This document shows, piece by piece, positions 28,499 to 35,971 of a DNA stretch of 37,177 bases (the first letter of the stretch is position 1; every line of letters begins with the position of its first letter). The notes below the pieces were generated by a model, which saw only the letters and a program-made list of their open reading frames with translations, was not told where the DNA came from and ran no database searches. Source of the DNA: JAGLYZ01 sp049642725 (GTDB taxonomy: Bacteria; Patescibacteriota; Minisyncoccia; Minisyncoccales; JAGMDC01). Made by a program: the position numbers and the translations under genes. Location of the stretch: positions 1 through 37,177 of the forward strand of contig JBARPC010000009.1 of the NCBI GenBank assembly GCA_049642725.1, given 5' to 3'.

Positions 28499-28996
28499 AT
28501 GGATAATTTAGAGAAAAAATTCAGTAAAATATACGATCAATATATTGATAAAATCTTTAGATTTGTTTTTTTAAAGGTTGATTCCCAGGAAACAGCTCAA
28601 GACCTGTGTTCAGAGGTGTTTATGCGAATTTGGCAGAGCTTAAATAAAGGAAATAATATTAAAAATCCACAAGCATTTGCTTATCAGGTTGCCAGGAACT
28701 TAATTGCTGACCATTATCGTCAAAACAGTAAAGCTAAGCTAATTTCTATAGATAATTGCAAGGAAATAGAAGATAATAGAGCGAGCTTAGAAGAAAAGAG
28801 CTTGTTGACGTCGGACGTCAACAGCGTGAAATTAGCTTTAAACAACATTAAACCGGAATATCAGGATGTAATATTGTGCCATTATTTAGATGATTTATCT
28901 GTTCCAGAGCTTGCTGAAATGATGAATAAACCACAAGGTACAATTCGGGTAATACTTCATCGCGGCCTAAAAGCCCTAAAAAAGGAGTTAAGCTAG
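28499..28996 (+). CDS. ECF-type RNA polymerase sigma factor
   Basis: A 165-aa sigma-70 family protein with only regions 2 and 4. Region 2 (about 8-75): YDQYIDKIFRFVFLKVDSQE, DLCSEVFMRIWQSL, AFAYQVARNLIADHYRQ. Region 4 (about 110-163): LNNIKPEYQDVILCHYLDDL, then VPELAEMMNKPQGTIRVILH, the promoter -35-binding HTH. The linker contains a 19-nt perfect palindrome (28804-28822) read in-frame as LLTSDVN. It lies between an HTH regulator and a DUF5667-like membrane protein, a probable sigma/anti-sigma arrangement. Confidence 0.9.
   Translation: MDNLEKKFSKIYDQYIDKIFRFVFLKVDSQETAQDLCSEVFMRIWQSLNKGNNIKNPQAFAYQVARNLIADHYRQNSKAKLISIDNCKEIEDNRASLEEKSLLTSDVNSVKLALNNIKPEYQDVILCHYLDDLSVPELAEMMNKPQGTIRVILHRGLKALKKELS
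28804..28822. repeat. 19-nt perfect palindrome in the sigma factor gene
   Basis: GTTGACGTC-G-GACGTCAAC: 9-nt arms with one central base, in the variable linker between sigma regions 2 and 4. Confidence 0.6.
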
Positions 28997-28997
28997 T

Positions 28998-29026
28998 AAT
29001 CTTTCGAGGCCGAACCTCGAAAGATT
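28998..29026. repeat. REP-like palindrome, copy F
   Basis: A full 29-nt copy starting 1 nt after the sigma factor stop codon, as copy A does after its gene. It may serve as a hairpin between the sigma gene and the next gene. Confidence 0.92.
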
Positions 29027-29109
29027 TTATTTTGGGTGTAATAAAATGGCTTGAAATGCGTCATAATATTAATAGAGGCAAAAAGATAATTTTTATATTT
29101 TTAGGCCTA

Positions 29110-29874
29110 ATGACCGAAAAAGAACTCATTAAAAAATTAAAAAAACTCCAAGAAATTAAACCCAGACAGGACTGGGTTGTTTTCACAAAAAATCAGATTT
29201 TGAGCGATAATCAAGACAATAAAGTAAAAGAATCTTTTATTTCCCAATTTATTTCAGTTTTTAATGTTAGGCCGTTTTTGAAGCCGGCTTTTGCGACCGC
29301 TCTTTGTTTTTGTTTGTTATTCGGGGTTTTTAGTTTTGCTCAAAACTCATTACCTGGTGATTTGCTTTATTCCGTGAAAAAAATCAAAGAAAAAGCTAAA
29401 CTAAGTTTAACTTCTGAAGCAAATATGCCTAACGCTCAATTAGAGCTTACACAGAGAAAATTAGATGAATTAACAAAAATAGCTGGAGAAAATAGAGGGA
29501 AAAACCTGGCTTCGGCTGTTCAAGAAGTGGAAAAAGCAATGAAAGAAACAGCTGAAACATTAAAAAAAGTGGCAATAGTTGAAAATGACGGTGAAATAGC
29601 CAAAGAAATTAAAGAGAAAGTTGAGGCAATAGAAAAACAAAAAGAAACAGTAGAGGAGATATTAGCCACCAAAATTGACAGCGAGGAATTAGACGAATCA
29701 ATAAACTCTTATTTAAACTCTTATTATAAAATCTTAGTTGAGAGAGAAATTAAAGAATTGGAGAATAGAGAATTAAGTTCTGAACAGGAAGAATTACTCA
29801 AGGAAGTAAAAGAACTTTTTGAACAAGAAAATTATCAGGAAGCCCTTGAAAAGATTTTAATTTTAAGTTATTAA
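29110..29874 (+). CDS. DUF5667-like membrane protein (putative anti-sigma partner)
   Basis: A 254-aa protein with a cytosolic N-terminal part (MTEKELIKKLKKLQEIKPRQ), one transmembrane segment (about 58-78; FATALCFCLLFGVFSFAQ), then SLPGDLLYSVKKIKEKAKLS, the hallmark of DUF5667, followed by a long charged coiled-coil (about 100-240). The layout matches proteins encoded after ECF sigma factors in CPR genomes. The N-terminal piece could hold the sigma factor. The frame is open to 29032, but ATG 29110 is preferred because upstream residues look unlike the family and follow copy F directly. Confidence 0.75.
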   Translation: MTEKELIKKLKKLQEIKPRQDWVVFTKNQILSDNQDNKVKESFISQFISVFNVRPFLKPAFATALCFCLLFGVFSFAQNSLPGDLLYSVKKIKEKAKLSLTSEANMPNAQLELTQRKLDELTKIAGENRGKNLASAVQEVEKAMKETAETLKKVAIVENDGEIAKEIKEKVEAIEKQKETVEEILATKIDSEELDESINSYLNSYYKILVEREIKELENRELSSEQEELLKEVKELFEQENYQEALEKILILSY

Positions 29875-29884
29875 CAATTTTAAC

Positions 29885-29909
29885 AACAACCATTTTAAAA
29901 AAGGTTGTT
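29885..29909 (+). terminator. Possible weak terminator after the DUF5667-like gene
   Basis: AACAACC (29885-29891) pairs with GGTTGTT (29903-29909); the T run after it is short. The rest of 29910-30080 shows no clear signal. Confidence 0.4.
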
Positions 29910-30082
29910 TATCCCGTTTGGGGTAAAGGTCGACAAAAAGATAAAACAAAAAAAGAAAAGAAGAAAAGAACTATTACATAAACATCTTCTGAATGTTTGC
30001 TAAGAGCTTAAAAAGAATTCTTTATATTCAAAAGATGTCATAAGGTCGATAATAGTTATAAAAGGTTTAAAAAATAAAAATC

Positions 30083-30130
30083 ACTAATAGAATTACTTAT
30101 TTTCAAAAAGAAAATAGTAAGAATATTAGT
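30083..30130 (+). promoter_or_regulatory. 20-bp hairpin in the leader of the surface-protein gene
   Basis: ACTAATAGAATTACTTATTT pairs with AAATAGTAAGAATATTAGT (right arm 30111-30130) with few mismatches and a short loop. It ends 18 nt before ATG 30149. Such leader stems can protect the 5' end of highly expressed mRNAs; no promoter or SD was clearly recognised. Confidence 0.45.
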
Positions 30131-30148
30131 AATTTAGATTAATAATAA

Positions 30149-33100
30149 ATGTCTAATAGATTAAAAAAAATCGTTGCTGGTTTTACCACCTTGGCTTGCG
30201 CGTCAATGATGATGGGCATAGTTGTAATGCCTGCTAAAGCGACAATTAGCGATGGATGTAGAGCTGATTTAAGCACCTGTACTACCAGTGAACTTAGCGA
30301 ATATATAGCCGAGTTAACTGCTACAGTGGCTTCACTACAAGCTCTATTAGCAGGAGGCACAACCCCAACCATTGAAGGCTGTGAAATTACCAGTTTTGAC
30401 CGCAATTTGTCAGTAGCAATGACTGGCGACGATGTTAAGTGTTTACAGATTATCTTAAACACTGCTTCTGACACACAGGTAGCTGATTCCGGCTATGGCG
30501 CTCCTGGTGAAGAAACTAGCTATTTTGGTCCTTTGACCAAAGCAGCAGTTATTAAATTCCAGGAAAAATATACTGATGAAGTTTTAGCTTCTTGGGGTTT
30601 AACTTCTGGAACAGGTTATGTTGGTTCAACTACCAGAACTAAGCTTAATGAGCTTTTAGTTGGTGATGTAACTCCTACTGGTTGCGATTGTGATGATTGG
30701 GCAAATGTTGCTTGCGGAGGCGGAGATTGTTCTGCTACCCAGATGCAGCAAACCCGAACCTGTACACCAGAGGAAGGCGCTGCAGCAAATGCCTGTGACG
30801 GAGTTGCTGTTAGCCAGTGTGTAGCTGACGCCAGCTGTGCAGTTAGCGAAGGAGCCCTAAGTGTGGCCTTAGCTGCTGATACTCCAGCTGCTGCTACTGT
30901 TCCCAGTAGTAATAATAACGCAGCTTACAATGTCCCGATGACCAAAGTAAACTTTACTGCCGGTGACGGAGACGTTACTATTAGTAAATTAGAAATAACT
31001 AGGTCTGGTATTAGTCAGGACGCTGCTCTTGATTCCATTAAATTATATGATGGCGCAGAGCAAGTAGGGACCAGTCAGAGTTTGGGTTCAGATCACAAAG
31101 CAACCTTTACTAATCTTTCTCTTGAGGTTGAAGCAAATACCACTAAGATCATTACTTTTAAAGCTTGTATAAATTCCACAACAGCCACAACCTATTCCGG
31201 AAATATTATCAAATTAGGAATTCTTTCTGTTGATGACATTACCTCTAACGCTACTGAGACCACTGGCACTTTCCCTTTGACCGGTAATGGAATGACTTTG
31301 ACTTCTTCTGTAGACATTGGAACAGCTCATTTGTATAATGGTTCAAGCGGAACCAGAAATAGCACTGACTTAACAGTTGACCCGACATCTACTGATGTTA
31401 GGTTCACCCAAGTTAAGATAATGGCAGGTTCTGCAGAAGGTTTTATTGTTGAAGGTATAACAGCAGTTAAAAACGGAACTGCTGCTGCCAGTGATGTTAC
31501 AAACATCAGGTTGGTTAATGATACTTCCGGCGAAACCTTAGGAACTGTTGACGCTCTTAATGCTGATGGCAGGGCTGTATTCAGCGGCTTAAATGTTAGC
31601 GTTACTAAAGGTGGTTATGTTGAATTAAGTATTATAGCTGATATGAATAATTCTGGTTCTGGTAGAACCATTACTTTTGATTTGCACGACGGGGTTTCCT
31701 ATACCATTGATGTGGTTGGCGCTACTTATGGTTATGGTTTAACTCCAACCTATAGTACTTTCTGTACTGAAACAACTGGAGTTTGTCAAACTCAAGCCAT
31801 TAATCAGGGTTATTTAACAGTTCAGCTTTCATCTGAAACTCCAGCTACAGGTTATATTGCTATTGGGGCAAGCCAGGTTGAATTAGCTGCCTTTGACTTT
31901 ACAGCTGGTGGTGAGGCGATTAATATTACCTCAACCATAATTGAAGCTAATACAACTGGTGGCGCTAGTGGTTATTGTTCTAAATATACCAATGTTACTG
32001 GTTACGATGGTGATGGTAGTGTTCTCTTTGGTCCTAAAGATTATGATGACGGTGATAATGCTGATACCTTAACCTTTAGTGATGCTTATACTATTCCAAT
32101 TGGAACTACTACTGTTCATGTTAAAGTAAATGTTGCCAGTACAGTTGAAGATGCCGATTCAATTTACCTCACTCTTCCTGAAGGAACTGCTACTGCTGTA
32201 AAAGCAAAAGGAGCTAGCTCTGGAAAGACCACTTATACTATTTCAGGTGGTGATACTGTGCCTCCGGCTGCAGACCGCACTGGCAAGGTTCAGACCATTC
32301 AGGGCGCTGGCTTGAAAGTTATTACTGCTGGTACTCCGTCTGCCGGAGATATAGTCCAAAATGCTCAGGATGTGACATTTGCCTATATTGACCTTGATGC
32401 TTCAGCTTCTGGCGAGGATGTAAAAGTAACTCAGGTTATTACTGATGATGGTAACGCAACAATTGGGACTTATTACACCAACATTATTAATTTGGAATTA
32501 TGGGGTGACCCTGATACTACTGATAGTGTTTCTGAAAATATTAAATTAGAAACTACTACTTCAACCGCTGCCCAGGCTAGTGATGGTGAAACTACTTTCA
32601 CTTTCAAAGTTCCTCTTAGAGTTAAAAAAGGAACAACCAGCAGATTAACCTTGAAGGCAGATGTATTATCAACTGCTACTGTAGATCAGTATCATAATTT
32701 CTACGTTGATGGAGATACAGCTAATAGCGGTAGTGTTTCTGCTACTGGATGGGCAACCGGGAGTACATTCACCACAACTTACAGCGGTGGCGGACAGAAT
32801 CAGAGAGTCCGGGATTCAGGCGCCTTTAAGATAGTTGCTTCAGCTGATATGCCGGCAAAAGCTCAATTTGTAGCCGGGACAACCGGTAACACAATGATGA
32901 AGTATAGAATGTATGCTTCTTATGAAGATGTTAGTGTTACTAACCTCTATATTGCTACTAATGATGACGGTTCCACCTACGGGAATAGTAATGTTGCGAC
33001 TGATGTTGCTAAGATAAAGATATATTATGAGGGAGAACAAATTGGTGATACTGGCGGTTATAGCTTAGATGAGAATGGTGATGTTTATATCACCTTGGCC

Positions 33101-33994
33101 TCTGGAGAGATGACGGTGCCAGAAGCTGACTGGGTTACCTTTACTATTAAAGTTGACTTGTCTGATAAGATTGATTTGACTGACGCTGGCAGGTTAGAAA
33201 TCGGTCTTGGTGATACAGATGGTACTGCTGCTGAGTGGCAAGACGATGATGGTACAGCTGCAGACGGCGATTACAAAATAGTGGCTACTGGTATGGATTC
33301 TGGTGATACTATTACTGACGGCAATATTGATAGTTTAGGAACCGGTGCGGGTAATGTTGTTGCCAGCTATGCCCACTATCTCTATGACGGTGTTTTAGTA
33401 GTAACACTTAATGACAATTCACCATCTGGCAGTGCGAGTCCCGGTGCTAATAAAGAAGTGATGAGATTGGACTTAGAGGCAGTAGGTGATGATATTGAGA
33501 TTAATGAAATGGAATTTTGCGTTTCTGGTTCAAATACTGGTATCGGCGCTTCTGCTACAGGTGATTTAACCATTAAAAGTAGTGATCTTGGAACAACTTA
33601 TGCTACCTTAACTAGGGGTGATTTTGATGCCTATTGGGATCAAGTGGAAGGTGGTGCAAATCACTATATATTAGCTCCTAATAATGCTACAGGTACTACA
33701 TGTTTCTCTATTGGTGATAATTGTGCTACATGGGCAGACACATACAACATTGTTGACTTCTCTACCACTATAAAGATTGAGGAAGGAGCTACTAAGACTA
33801 TTAGAGTATTTGGTGATACTACCGGCGCTGGTGGCACTGTCAACCATACTTTACAGTTAAACTTAGAGGCAAACTCAACCAGTGCTCATAAAGCTACTGC
33901 TGCTGGTATAGAATGGCAAAATGATACTGGAACTGGTGTAGATACAGCTTACACTAAAGAATCACCAGTTTCTGGTGGTACATTGGTTTACTAA
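30149..33994 (+). CDS. Large secreted S-layer-like surface protein with peptidoglycan-binding domain
   Basis: A 1281-aa exported protein. Signal peptide 1-31 (cleavage near MPAKA-TISD). A short helix (TSELSEYIAELTATVASLQA) precedes a PG_binding_1 domain (about 79-170; VKCLQIILN, YFGPLTKAAVIKFQEKY). A cysteine-rich thrombospondin-1-like motif follows (about 178-228; WANVACGGGDC, QTRTCTPEEGA). The rest is about six or seven related beta-sandwich repeats, each opening like GALSVALAADTP, YLTVQLSSETPA or VLVVTLNDNSPS. It is Thr/Ser/Ala/Gly/Asp-rich and nearly Lys-poor, with GC-richer codons than neighbours, consistent with an abundant cell-surface layer protein. It may be the main S-layer, but this is inference. 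Confidence 0.85.
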   Translation: MSNRLKKIVAGFTTLACASMMMGIVVMPAKATISDGCRADLSTCTTSELSEYIAELTATVASLQALLAGGTTPTIEGCEITSFDRNLSVAMTGDDVKCLQIILNTASDTQVADSGYGAPGEETSYFGPLTKAAVIKFQEKYTDEVLASWGLTSGTGYVGSTTRTKLNELLVGDVTPTGCDCDDWANVACGGGDCSATQMQQTRTCTPEEGAAANACDGVAVSQCVADASCAVSEGALSVALAADTPAAATVPSSNNNAAYNVPMTKVNFTAGDGDVTISKLEITRSGISQDAALDSIKLYDGAEQVGTSQSLGSDHKATFTNLSLEVEANTTKIITFKACINSTTATTYSGNIIKLGILSVDDITSNATETTGTFPLTGNGMTLTSSVDIGTAHLYNGSSGTRNSTDLTVDPTSTDVRFTQVKIMAGSAEGFIVEGITAVKNGTAAASDVTNIRLVNDTSGETLGTVDALNADGRAVFSGLNVSVTKGGYVELSIIADMNNSGSGRTITFDLHDGVSYTIDVVGATYGYGLTPTYSTFCTETTGVCQTQAINQGYLTVQLSSETPATGYIAIGASQVELAAFDFTAGGEAINITSTIIEANTTGGASGYCSKYTNVTGYDGDGSVLFGPKDYDDGDNADTLTFSDAYTIPIGTTTVHVKVNVASTVEDADSIYLTLPEGTATAVKAKGASSGKTTYTISGGDTVPPAADRTGKVQTIQGAGLKVITAGTPSAGDIVQNAQDVTFAYIDLDASASGEDVKVTQVITDDGNATIGTYYTNIINLELWGDPDTTDSVSENIKLETTTSTAAQASDGETTFTFKVPLRVKKGTTSRLTLKADVLSTATVDQYHNFYVDGDTANSGSVSATGWATGSTFTTTYSGGGQNQRVRDSGAFKIVASADMPAKAQFVAGTTGNTMMKYRMYASYEDVSVTNLYIATNDDGSTYGNSNVATDVAKIKIYYEGEQIGDTGGYSLDENGDVYITLASGEMTVPEADWVTFTIKVDLSDKIDLTDAGRLEIGLGDTDGTAAEWQDDDGTAADGDYKIVATGMDSGDTITDGNIDSLGTGAGNVVASYAHYLYDGVLVVTLNDNSPSGSASPGANKEVMRLDLEAVGDDIEINEMEFCVSGSNTGIGASATGDLTIKSSDLGTTYATLTRGDFDAYWDQVEGGANHYILAPNNATGTTCFSIGDNCATWADTYNIVDFSTTIKIEEGATKTIRVFGDTTGAGGTVNHTLQLNLEANSTSAHKATAAGIEWQNDTGTGVDTAYTKESPVSGGTLVY

Positions 33995-34054
33995 GTTTTG
34001 CTGATTTCTGCTTGATTTCTCATTTGGCTTCCTTGTTGGGCTGAATGGGTTATA

Positions 34055-34097
34055 AAATCCCGTCCCGAATTTGGGACGGGATTTGTTTTATTTTTTG
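34055..34097 (+). terminator. Strong terminator after the surface-protein gene
   Basis: AAATCCCGTCCC (34055-34066) pairs perfectly with GGGACGGGATTT (34073-34084), followed by GTTTTATTTTTTG. Confidence 0.92.
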
Positions 34098-34157
34098 CTT
34101 ATGGTAATATAAATATGCTAATATAAAATAGAAGATTAAAATATAAAGAGCAAAAAT

Positions 34158-34832
34158 ATGTCAAAAAAATATCAAATCTTTTTTCTTATTGCTCTAATTC
34201 TGTTTATAGCAGGAGCAGGATTTTTTCTTTATCAAAAATACCAGCCAGCTTCAGAAGAAAATGAAATTTTTTCCTTGCCTGAAAGAATAACCTTAACCGA
34301 GAAACAGCAAGAAAAATTTGATAAGGCAAAAGCAGATTTAAAAGAAAACCCTAATGATTATTTAGCTTTAATAGCTATTGCCCAAGTCAAATATCAAGTG
34401 CAGGATTTGGACGGAGCAGAAAAAGTTTATCTAATGGCTTTAGAAATACAGCCAACCAATACTTTAATACTTAATAATTTAGGAGATATTTATAATCAAA
34501 AAAAAGAATATCAAAAAGCATCTGAAATGTATTTAAAAATAATTGAATCCAATCCTAAATGGATAAATGCTTATCGGGAACTGGCGGCTATTTATAAATA
34601 TCACTTGAAAGATAGATATCCGGAAATGGAAGTAATTCTATTAAAAGGATTAGAAAAGAGTAAAGAATTTACTGGAGAAGCGCCAGTAGATTTTTACTCA
34701 ATGTTAGCTGTTTTTTATAAAGAGACAGGACAAGTAGAAAAAGCAATTAAATATTTTGAAAAAGTATTAGAATTAACTCCAGAAAATCAAGGAGCAGAAA
34801 TAGAATTAGAAGAACTTAAAAAATTATTATGA
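34158..34832 (+). CDS. Membrane-anchored TPR protein
   Basis: A 224-aa protein: one N-terminal transmembrane helix (about 6-25), then TPR repeats from about 60 (YLALIAIAQVKYQVQDLDGA, LILNNLGDIYNQKKEYQKAS, WINAYRELAAIYKYHL, DFYSMLAVFYKETGQVEKAI). TPRs mediate protein contacts, here probably outside the membrane. Its TGA overlaps the next ATG as ATGA, so it pairs with the secreted 380-aa protein. An AT-rich upstream region with TAATAT/TATAAA-like boxes (34105-34130) is the likely promoter. Confidence 0.8.
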   Translation: MSKKYQIFFLIALILFIAGAGFFLYQKYQPASEENEIFSLPERITLTEKQQEKFDKAKADLKENPNDYLALIAIAQVKYQVQDLDGAEKVYLMALEIQPTNTLILNNLGDIYNQKKEYQKASEMYLKIIESNPKWINAYRELAAIYKYHLKDRYPEMEVILLKGLEKSKEFTGEAPVDFYSMLAVFYKETGQVEKAIKYFEKVLELTPENQGAEIELEELKKLL

Positions 34833-35971
34833 ACAAATTTATTTTCATTAGTATTTCTATTTTAGTTTTATTTTGGATTATTCCAGTTAACGCCACAGTT
34901 AGTGATGATTTTGTAAATAACGGAGCGCCAAGCGCTTATTTTTATACTCAGGAATTTGATAAGTTAGTTTTGGATTTGACTATTCCTTCGGGAACAGACG
35001 GGGAAGATAAGCTTTTAGCAATTACTTTGGAAAATATTGGGACAGCTAAAAATTCAGACGATATTGAAAAGTTTAAACTTTGGAAAGATACCGGGTCTTC
35101 AGGTTTTCAGGGTATGGAAAAAGATAAAGAACTGGGAACTTTTACTTTTTATAGTTTGGATAATATCTGGTATTTAGATGGTTTAGCAGAGTCAGTGCCG
35201 GCAGATGGTTTAAGAATTTTTATTAGTGCTGAGATTACTAAATACGCCACTAATAGACGGTCTTTTAAAATAAGAATACCTTCTTTGTATGATAAAAACA
35301 GTAACGGAAGTTTTGATTTAAGGGATTTAGGGGTATTTATGGAATCAAAAAACAATAGTCCCACTGATGAAGCCATTGTTAATCCTTATTCCCAGGAAAT
35401 ACGCACTTTTATAATTGATAACCTTTCTCCAAAAACAGTGATTACTGAGCCAGAAGACGGAGATGTCATAACCGCTGACAATTATATTATTAAAGGGTTA
35501 GCCCGCGATCAGGGCGGTTCAACCCCTGCTTGGGTAAAAATAGGAATAGACCCTTCGACAAGCTCAGGGCAAGTTGTTTGGTATGAAGTTGATTCAACCA
35601 GTTCACATTATGGAACCTGGCAGTATCAATGGCAAAATATTTCTGAAGGCAATTACACTCTTAAAACTAAATCAGCTGACTGGCTGGGCAATACCGAAAC
35701 AACCGGAGATTCTATTAGCGTAGAAGTTAATTTTCCAGAATTAGTAATAGAAGGTTGCACAGATTCTAATGCCTTAAACTACAATTTTGAAGCAACAACA
35801 GATGATGGTTCTTGTGAATACCCGCCTATTGACGAAGATGAGGAAGAAAAACCGATTTCGGAAATGACTGAACAAGAACTTAAAGCAAAAATAATAGAAG
35901 TTCAACAAATGATTATTGAACTTTTAAGCCAGATGATTATTTTAATTCAGTCGCAGATTAAAGAGTTTTAA
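34829..35971 (+). CDS. Secreted protein with Ig-like region, GCTD motif and C-terminal helix
   Basis: A 380-aa exported protein with a signal peptide (1-22, ending NATVS). A beta-rich domain (about 25-190) begins PSAYFYTQEFDKLVLDLTIP, and an Ig-like/FN3-like domain (about 198-300) begins SPKTVITEPEDGDVIT. It holds GIDPSTSSGQVV, an in-frame copy of the widespread CCCTTCGACAAGCTCAGGG repeat. A GCTDSNALNYN ... DDGSCEY motif (about 311-332), common in secreted proteins, precedes an acidic linker and a C-terminal amphipathic helix (EQELKAKIIEVQQMIIELLS). It is translationally coupled to the TPR gene and overlaps the converging O-antigen-ligase gene by 14 nt. Confidence 0.75.
   Translation: MNKFIFISISILVLFWIIPVNATVSDDFVNNGAPSAYFYTQEFDKLVLDLTIPSGTDGEDKLLAITLENIGTAKNSDDIEKFKLWKDTGSSGFQGMEKDKELGTFTFYSLDNIWYLDGLAESVPADGLRIFISAEITKYATNRRSFKIRIPSLYDKNSNGSFDLRDLGVFMESKNNSPTDEAIVNPYSQEIRTFIIDNLSPKTVITEPEDGDVITADNYIIKGLARDQGGSTPAWVKIGIDPSTSSGQVVWYEVDSTSSHYGTWQYQWQNISEGNYTLKTKSADWLGNTETTGDSISVEVNFPELVIEGCTDSNALNYNFEATTDDGSCEYPPIDEDEEEKPISEMTEQELKAKIIEVQQMIIELLSQMIILIQSQIKEF
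35551..35569. repeat. CCCTTCGACAAGCTCAGGG repeat, in-frame
   Basis: An imperfect palindrome (CCCT-TCGA-CAAG-CTCA-GGG) read as DPSTSSGQ. I know this sequence as a repeat seen in many bacterial and metagenomic genomes. It differs from the RAYT-linked 29-nt palindrome. Confidence 0.8.

Noticed and set aside
30149..33994. Repeats in the surface protein as a CRISPR or DNA tandem array
   Set aside because: The repeats are protein-level beta domains of differing sequence; no short exact DNA repeats with spacers exist here or elsewhere in the window.
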